Positions 59,101-64,000 of a DNA stretch of 64,000 bases are shown piece after piece. A program made the position numbers and the translations under genes. Each line of letters starts with the position of its first letter. Positions within the stretch are counted from its first letter, which is position 1. Below the pieces are notes generated by a model. That model saw only the letters and a list, made by a program, of their open reading frames with translations. It did no database searches and was not told the origin of the DNA. The DNA lies in NCBI GenBank assembly GCA_036346375.1, contig CM070503.1, forward strand, positions 930,001-994,000, read 5' to 3'. The DNA is from Guadua angustifolia (Eukaryota; Streptophyta; Magnoliopsida; Poales; Poaceae).

Positions 59101-62100
59101 GCGCAGGCGAGAGTGGAAGGATCGGGTCGGAGGTCCCACTTTAGCAGTGTCAGGGGCAGAGCTAGCCACCTCTGTGGCGGCAGGACCCTGAGGCGAGGCA
59201 TCTGGAGAGTTGGCGCAGTACGCAGGGCAACGCCGCTGACAAAGCTTGCAGCGATGGTGATGCGCAAAAAAGCAGTATGCCGCCGAGTCGCCAGACTCGT
59301 GATCCAGAAGGAATACGCCGAGGGCAAGGAGGATGTCCCGCAAACGGAAAAGTGAGTTCATCAAAAATAACATGCCGCGAAGTGATGATGCGATTGGTAG
59401 CCAAGTCAAGACATCGGTAGCCTTTGTGATGGGAAGAATAGCCGAGGAAAACGCACTCGGTGGAGCGAGGGGTGTGTTTATTGGATGCGGTTGAGGAGAG
59501 GTTAGGGTAACAACGGCATCCAAAAACTCGGAGGTGAGTGTAGGATGGTGAAGCACCATGGAGGGCGTGGTAGGGTGTGCGATAGTGGAGTGTTTTGGTG
59601 GGAAGGCGATTGAGAAGATATGTGGCTGTGTGGAGAGCCTCTACCAATAGGAAGGAGGCATGGAGGCTTGAAAAGGAGGTGCGGATGATATTGTTTGTGG
59701 ACCGAATAATCCGTTAAACTTTACTGCTTTGTTGGGAGGTATAAGGACGGAGAGACGCAAGTGTATACCTACCGCAAGGAAGAAGTTTCTAGTGGCGTGT
59801 TGTTTAATTCACGCCCATTATCGCACTGAAAAGAACGAATAGTGGTGGAAAACTGAGTGGAGACATAGGCGTGAAAATGGCGCAAGGTGGAAAAAGTATC
59901 GGATTTGAATTTAAGAGGGAAAGTCCAGAGATGATGAGTAAAATCATCAAGACAGACTAAATAATATTTAAATCCAGACAAACTATGAATAGGGGACGTC
60001 CACAAATCACAATGAATAAGCTCGAACGGCTTAATTGTGCGAGACACAGATGTGGAGAATGGGAGGCGAACATGTTTGCCTAATTGGCATGCATGACAAA
60101 CATGCGGCACTAGTTTATTGGACAAAGCTAAAGGTTCGGCGAGATGGGACAAAGCTTGATCTCCAGGATGTCCCAAACGCCGGTGCCAAGCAATCTGGTT
60201 GGAGGAGGCAGCAACAAAGGTGATTGGCGTGGTTGTAGGCGAAAGGGGTAGAGGTCACCCGAACTATTGCACCTCTGAATCACGGCTCGAGTGCGAAGGT
60301 CCTTCACAGAGAAACCAAAAGGATCAAACTCGATAGAACAGTGATTATCTTTAGTAAATTTGCGAACGGAAATAAGGTTAGCAATGATATTGGGAGAGAC
60401 AAGAACGTTGGACAAATGAAGCGGACGGGTGGTGGTAGGGAGGCATTTATCCCCGGTGGCAACCACGGGAAGAGAGGACCCGTTGCCGACGATGATTTGT
60501 GTAGAGGGAGAGGGTGTGGAGTGTAGAGTGGAGAGGTTACCGGAGTCGGTGGTAAGGTGAGAGGAAGCCCCGGAGTCCATGTACCAACCGGCCAGATCAG
60601 GTTGTTGGAGAGTCATGGCGTTCATCGCTTGGATGAGAGACGCTTGATCCCAGGAGGGGTACTGCTCGCCACCATATGGAACGAGGGACGGTCTTTGCAA
60701 GTGGCACCCTTCTTTCGCAAGTGGTGCCGAGGAGTTGGGCGCCGATTCTCGCATGCCTGCATGAAGAAGGCTTGTCATGAGGCCGAGGGCCGAGGATGCC
60801 TGGTGCGGAGGAGGGGCGCGCCAGACTGGAAGTTCCCACCAAGGAACAAAGTCAAGGCGAGCTCCAAAGGGCAGGGCCGGAGGGCGGGCGCCGTAGAAGG
60901 AGCCGCCGCCCTGGCTGGAAGGATTGGAGCCGCCATGACCGGAGGAGCCTTGATTGTAGCGGCCCTTCCCTTTCCCTTTGTGCTTGGAGGAGCCGGCCCC
61001 TTTGTTGTTGTTGGTGGAGGAGGCCTGACCATGGACGCCGGTGAGGAGAGCAGTGGCGCCAGAAGCTTTGTTGGTCTTGATCTCGGCTTCTTCGAGGAGA
61101 AGCATAGATCGAACTGCCAGGAAGGAAGGAAGAGGCTCCTTGGTCTTGATGATTGCAGCAATGTGGCGGTAGGACTCGCTTAATCCTCGGAGGAGTGTGA
61201 GGACGAGCGTGTCATCTCGGACAGGGTGCCCGACGTCGGCAAGGGAATCAGCATAGTTCTTGAGGCGCTGGGAATAGGTGAGGATGGAGGTCTCCTTGCG
61301 CCAGGGTGCGAAATTTGGCTTCAAGAGCCAGATCTCGCGATGTGCGATTATTCCGAAAGAGCACCTCCACGCTCTCCCAGATGTCGCGGGCGGAGGCGCC
61401 GCGATGAAGCACAATGCCAAGAATCTCTTCGGACAGAGAGGCGTAGAGAAGAGACTTAACGGCGAAGTCGGTGGTTGTCCATGTGGCGTCGGGCACTGTT
61501 GGCGCAGCAGCAAAGAGATGGTCTGTGGCACCAAACTTGCCGACGAGGATCTCGAACAACTCGCGCCATCGGGAGTAGTTTGGTGGATCAAGTTGGAGAG
61601 AAAAGGGTATGTGGGTTTTGACATTGATGGTGGATAAAGCGGAAGCAGGGTTGAATGGAGGAGGGCCGGCGGCTACTGGAATGAGGGCGCCGGTAGTGGG
61701 GTTAGGAGCAGCGGCTGGAGGCAAGGTGCTGCCGCCAGGAAGAAGAGGAGCTTCGGCCATGGATGCCTAGAGCTCTGATACCATGTGAGAAGGAAGGGTT
61801 TGGAAGAATTGGAATATCTTCATTGGTAGAGAAGGTGCATACATATAGACATACATGCATTCTAGCTATGGTAATCTATCTCTAAGTATAGCAACAATCT
61901 CCTAATATGGTACAACCGGATATCAATGCATGCGTAAGCCAAGAATGGCAGGAGAGGATATGGCGCATGCATGATTGGGTGTCTGTCCAAATATGGACAG
62001 ACAATAGATGGTAGTCTAACACTGTTATCTTTATTGGAATTTTGGACTGTTGTTACAGTTCTGATATTTATAATTTTCCTGTCTTCTTATCTATCTGCCT

Positions 62101-63492
62101 CATTTGTTATTATATGATGTACCTTTTCTAACATCTTCTGTTCAATTGCAGATTGTTGCCTTTCTAATCCCACTTCTCGATGATAAATTTCCTCTTATAC
62201 GAAGTATTACTTGTTGGACCCTATCTCGATATAGCAAATTCATTGTTCAGGTAATAGAACACTCTTTTGTATTGGTGCTATCCTCATATCTGTTTGGAAG
62301 AATTACTTTATGTTTTTCTATTTTTGTATCATGCAGTGTAATTAGAACGTGGTGTTCAGTTGTAGTAGTATATTATGGGCATGATTGGTTTCTTTGGCTA
62401 GTCCTTCTAGTGGGCAAGAAGGTAGTCCTTCCTAGTGGAGAGCCAAATTGGCTCTCCCTCAAAACATAGTAAATCTTTGCTTACCTTGCCCAAAAGCAAG
62501 GCTAGGCAAGGGAACTGAACATACCTTCTGTCCACTAACCTTGCTAGGCATGCGTGGGCAAAGAAACCACACATGCCCACACGTTGTGTGTTTAAACTTG
62601 GGTCGGTAGATAGTCATTTTGATGTATGCCCAATGGCATTTATGTGTTTCTAATGTTCTGGTGTAGGTGTCTTCTTCCATAAGGTTCCTTGTGTTTAGAC
62701 ATGTTTTACGGATGTAGACTTGTTCTTTTATTTATGCATTCTCAATTTGTAGTTTTATGGTCGTTCACTTCTTATTATATATATTGTTCTTTTTTTCTGA
62801 AGCAGAGCCTTGGCCATCCAAATGGTCGTCAACAATTTGATAAGATCCTCATGGGTTTGCTCACGAGGATATTGGATACTAACAAAAGAGTGCAGGAGGC
62901 TGCTTGTTCAGCATTTGCAACGCTTGAAGAGGTTATTCACATACCTTTGAATGTTTTCCTGCGCTGAGATCTTTTATATAATTAGTGCGTATTGGTTTTC
63001 TGTTTTTAGGAGGCTGCCGAAGAACTAGTACCACGATTGGAAGTTATTTTGCAGCACCTCATGTGTGCATATGGAAAATATCAGGTTCTTGAACACTACA
63101 ACTTAACAAGTACTGCCTCATGTTTTCATTTTCTTAGTTCTAATTCTATTTGTTACTTCTGAGCAGAGGCGAAACCTTCGGATACTCTATGATGCTCTTG
63201 GTACTCTTGCTGATGCTGTTGGAGCAGAGCTCAACCAGGTTCAGCATTTTGACGACTTCCTCTCTTGCTTGTTCTTTTATGTTGATAAGCAATTAGATTT
63301 CTTTTGTGGACTAAATCATTCTGTTTTTTGTTGTGTTGATTCCTGATGGAGATTGCTGATTCCTTTTGAGATGTTATGCAGGCAAAATATCTAGATATAT
63401 TTATGCCGCCATTAATCACGAAGTGGCAGCAACTTGCCAACTCTGAAAAAGATCTATTTCCACTGCTTGAATGCTTTACATCTATCGCGCAG
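47137..63492 (+). CDS. TRN1: Transportin-1 (importin beta-2), copy 2, exons 1-18, 3' end beyond window
   Basis: Karyopherin that carries PY-NLS cargo through nuclear pores under Ran-GTP control. Exons: 47137-47310, 48838-49123, 49333-49422, 49641-49718, 49807-49886, 50248-50296, 50658-50743, 50959-51025, 51123-51179, 51267-51296, 51650-51709, 51815-51931, 56450-56563, 62152-62250, 62806-62931, 63010-63084, 63167-63238, 63382-63492. Start [20 protein letters not shown] matches the family N-terminus. HEAT-repeat text continues through [30 protein letters not shown], the acidic Ran-binding loop, [15 protein letters not shown] and [13 protein letters not shown]. Exons 1, 3, 4 and 7-18 are open with consistent phases. 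Exon 2 is 2 bp short (missing G near 48838 and near 48962), exon 5 lacks one base, exon 6 two. Roughly two thirds of the ~890-residue protein is encoded in the window. Introns 12 and 13 are swollen by insertions. Confidence 0.92.
50037..50230. repeat. 97-bp tandem duplication in transportin intron 5, copy 2
   Basis: Units 50037-50133 and 50134-50230 correspond exactly in position to the pair in copy 1. Confidence 0.9.
52524..53200 (-). pseudogene. Ty3/gypsy gag fragment, longer copy spanning the duplication end
   Basis: The minus-strand frame reads [54 protein letters not shown] and [15 protein letters not shown], a retrotransposon gag domain (PF03732-like) preceded by its usual N-terminal linker. 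No pol follows, so it is a relic in intron 12. The right breakpoint of the 19-kb unit (about 53028) falls inside it. Confidence 0.75.
53201..53574. other. Intron 12 sequence with no feature seen
   Basis: AT-rich intron DNA between the gag relic and the first TIR-bounded segment. No gene, repeat or motif is supported. Confidence 0.4.
53577..54271. mobile_element. Candidate TIR element A in intron 12 (~0.7 kb)
   Basis: The left end CGTAGTTATTAAGTCGTC and the right end, reverse-complemented, CATAGTTATCAAGTCGGGC are imperfect inverted repeats. Near the right end GATTAATCG repeats occur. No clean target duplication is visible and there is no coding sequence. Class unknown. Confidence 0.4.
54555..55889. 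mobile_element. Candidate TIR element B in intron 12 (~1.3 kb)
   Basis: The left end GCATGGTTATCATGGCGCC and the reverse-complemented right end GCATAGTTGTCATGATGTTG are imperfect inverted repeats. Both ends are followed by GC-rich GCCTAGGCG-like words. The interior includes two diverged ~170-bp tandem units and no recognisable gene. No target duplication was found. Confidence 0.42.
54900..55239. repeat. Two diverged ~170-bp tandem units
   Basis: Units 54900-55069 and 55070-55239 share TTGAAGCTT/CATGAAGCTT, GAAAATTTTAT, TTTTTTAACGTG, TTTTCATTTG and CAGGACAGTAGCA in the same order. They lie inside candidate element B. Confidence 0.7.
57127..57362 (-). repeat. Copia 3' LTR
   Basis: 236 bp, TGTGAGAAGG to GTCTAACA on the plus strand. 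It differs from the other LTR mainly at GGCGATGC/GGCGCATGC, GTCCG/GTCTG and GGATGACA/GGACAGACA. Confidence 0.93.
57205..61760 (-). pseudogene. Copia gag-pol, frameshifted
   Basis: Gag starts at 61760 ([17 protein letters not shown]) and shows [17 protein letters not shown] and [12 protein letters not shown] before a frameshift near 61300. The frame 61624-60128 continues gag ([19 protein letters not shown]) and gives the protease [13 protein letters not shown]. The pre-integrase/integrase frame (60176-59769) has [29 protein letters not shown] and CDNGRE. After shifts near 59700 the frame 59559-58126 carries the RT, with [30 protein letters not shown] and the intact catalytic [11 protein letters not shown]. 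RNase H is split between 57954-57736 and 57726-57205 ([37 protein letters not shown]). At least four frame changes make it non-functional as read. Confidence 0.9.
61784..62021 (-). repeat. Copia 5' LTR
   Basis: 238 bp, adjoining the primer binding site at 61771-61783. It would supply promoter and polyadenylation signals for the element, reading antisense to transportin-1. Confidence 0.93.
62376..62579. mobile_element. 204-bp foldback MITE in transportin intron 14
   Basis: The left end TGGGCATGATTGGTTTCTTTG and the reverse-complemented right end TGGGCATGTGTGGTTTCTTTG match at all but two positions over 21 bp. No coding capacity. The flanks do not show an obvious target duplication, so the superfamily is undetermined. 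Confidence 0.65.
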
Positions 63493-64000
63493 GTACCGTT
63501 ATTTTCTTCTGTGCAGACCATCTGTGTAGTTCTGAAGTCTGAGCATGCTGTATCTAAATATCGAAGGTCTGTAGTACCCATGTTAGAATAATTTTGCGAT
63601 TATCTTGGTTATAAACTTGGGACGGTATATAAAATCCTCAATGAAAATTTGTTCCAGTTTTTCTAGTGTTAACTGAAGATTTTTTTTGGTGATAATAATT
63701 TGGAAAAGAAGCTGCTTCATCAAATCATGGATTTATGGTCCACCAAGAGTTGCCTATCTTGATACTGTACTAGAAGAATGTGAAGAGTTCTTTCATATGT
63801 CTTCTTTGACAATATTACACATGCTGCATAATTAGTTTGTCAAGTGCTTGACTAAAGCAGAATCACATAGGGGAGTGGCCTCTGAATGATCGATATTTAC
63901 ATCAAGGCACCGTATACAGTGTTAGAAAATTGAATTTTTGAGATGTTCACAAATATCTTCCTTTGTAATATTTTCTAGATAAAAGCCTTTGCTCAGCTTT
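63493..64000. other. Start of transportin intron 18
   Basis: After the donor CAG/GTACCG at 63493 no further transportin exon is recognisable before the window ends. The remaining 3' exons should lie to the right. Confidence 0.6.

Larger units (their letters stand above)
57127..62021 (-). mobile_element. Ty1/copia retrotransposon with both LTRs, in transportin intron 13
   Basis: LTRs 57127-57362 (236 bp) and 61784-62021 (238 bp) differ by only a few bases. The target duplication CTGTT lies at 57122-57126 and 62022-62026. On the minus strand TGGTATCAGAGC, complementary to initiator Met tRNA, follows the 5' LTR at once; a short G-rich tract (CGGGGA) abuts the 3' LTR. Order gag, protease, integrase, RT, RNase H is copia. 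Total length 4.9 kb with short LTRs resembles the Hopscotch/Retrofit group, which I suggest only tentatively. It is antisense to transportin-1 and must be spliced out with the 5.6-kb intron. Near-identical LTRs indicate a recent insertion. Confidence 0.95.

Noticed and set aside
58480..59355. 291-codon plus-strand ORF inside the copia element
   Set aside because: It is the antisense shadow of the RT/integrase region and has no motif of its own.
1..64000. A defence system, gene cluster or other undescribed multi-gene system
   Set aside because: Apart from RMR and transportin-1 all coding signals are transposon-derived; nothing suggests a co-operating novel gene set.

Overview
The window is nuclear DNA of a grass (Poaceae). 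The evidence is two intron-containing plant genes whose exons read like rice-type proteins (a vacuolar-sorting receptor of the RMR family and transportin-1), GT-AG introns, and a dense load of grass-type transposons: a Tat-lineage Ty3/gypsy element, Ty1/copia elements, a 280-bp SMART/TRIM, Tourist-like MITEs and a PIF/Harbinger remnant. I cannot name the species. No bacterial, viral or CRISPR-like locus is present.

Layout. (1) 1-13372: a minus-strand Tat-lineage Ty3/gypsy retrotransposon whose 3' end lies left of the window. It is split by a 2.54-kb insertion (38-2581) with an 8-bp target duplication. On the opposite strand (3884-6858) it carries a separate gene with its own TATA box and three frame-preserving introns. 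Its gag-pol (8014-12415) is broken by frameshifts, an in-frame stop and an in-frame deletion that fuses the N-terminal half of reverse transcriptase to integrase. Its 915-bp 5' LTR (12458-13372) carries a minisatellite. (2) 13373-14933: unique, AT-rich flank with no recognisable gene. (3) 14934-33984 and 33985-53028: two head-to-tail copies of one ~19.05-kb segment. Each copy holds an RMR gene (+), a PIF/Harbinger scrap, a SMART, a Tourist-like MITE, a copia RT-RNase H scrap, a second foldback MITE, the transportin-1 promoter and exons 1-12 of transportin-1 (+). The breakpoints share short microhomology and lie at or inside a Ty3/gypsy gag relic. (4) 53029-64000: the single-copy continuation of transportin-1, exons 13-18. 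Intron 12 holds TIR-bounded insertions. Intron 13 holds a 4.9-kb copia element with 236/238-bp LTRs, a CTGTT target duplication and an initiator-Met primer site. Intron 14 holds a 204-bp foldback MITE. The gene runs off the right edge.

The gene order is therefore RMR - transportin-1 (exons 1-12 only) - RMR - transportin-1 (exons 1-18 and onward). Only the second transportin copy is connected to its 3' exons. The two 19-kb copies differ mainly by 1-bp homopolymer indels and microsatellite lengths. Most coding lesions present in one copy are absent from the other, while downstream single-copy exons are clean. That pattern suits two haplotypes placed in tandem, or an unpolished gap fill, at least as well as a real recent duplication. 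A few lesions are shared by both copies and need separate explanation.

The most biologically interesting structure is the spliced, independently promoted antisense gene inside the gypsy element, convergent with pol across a spacer containing two perfect hairpins. I do not see evidence for a wholly new biological system.
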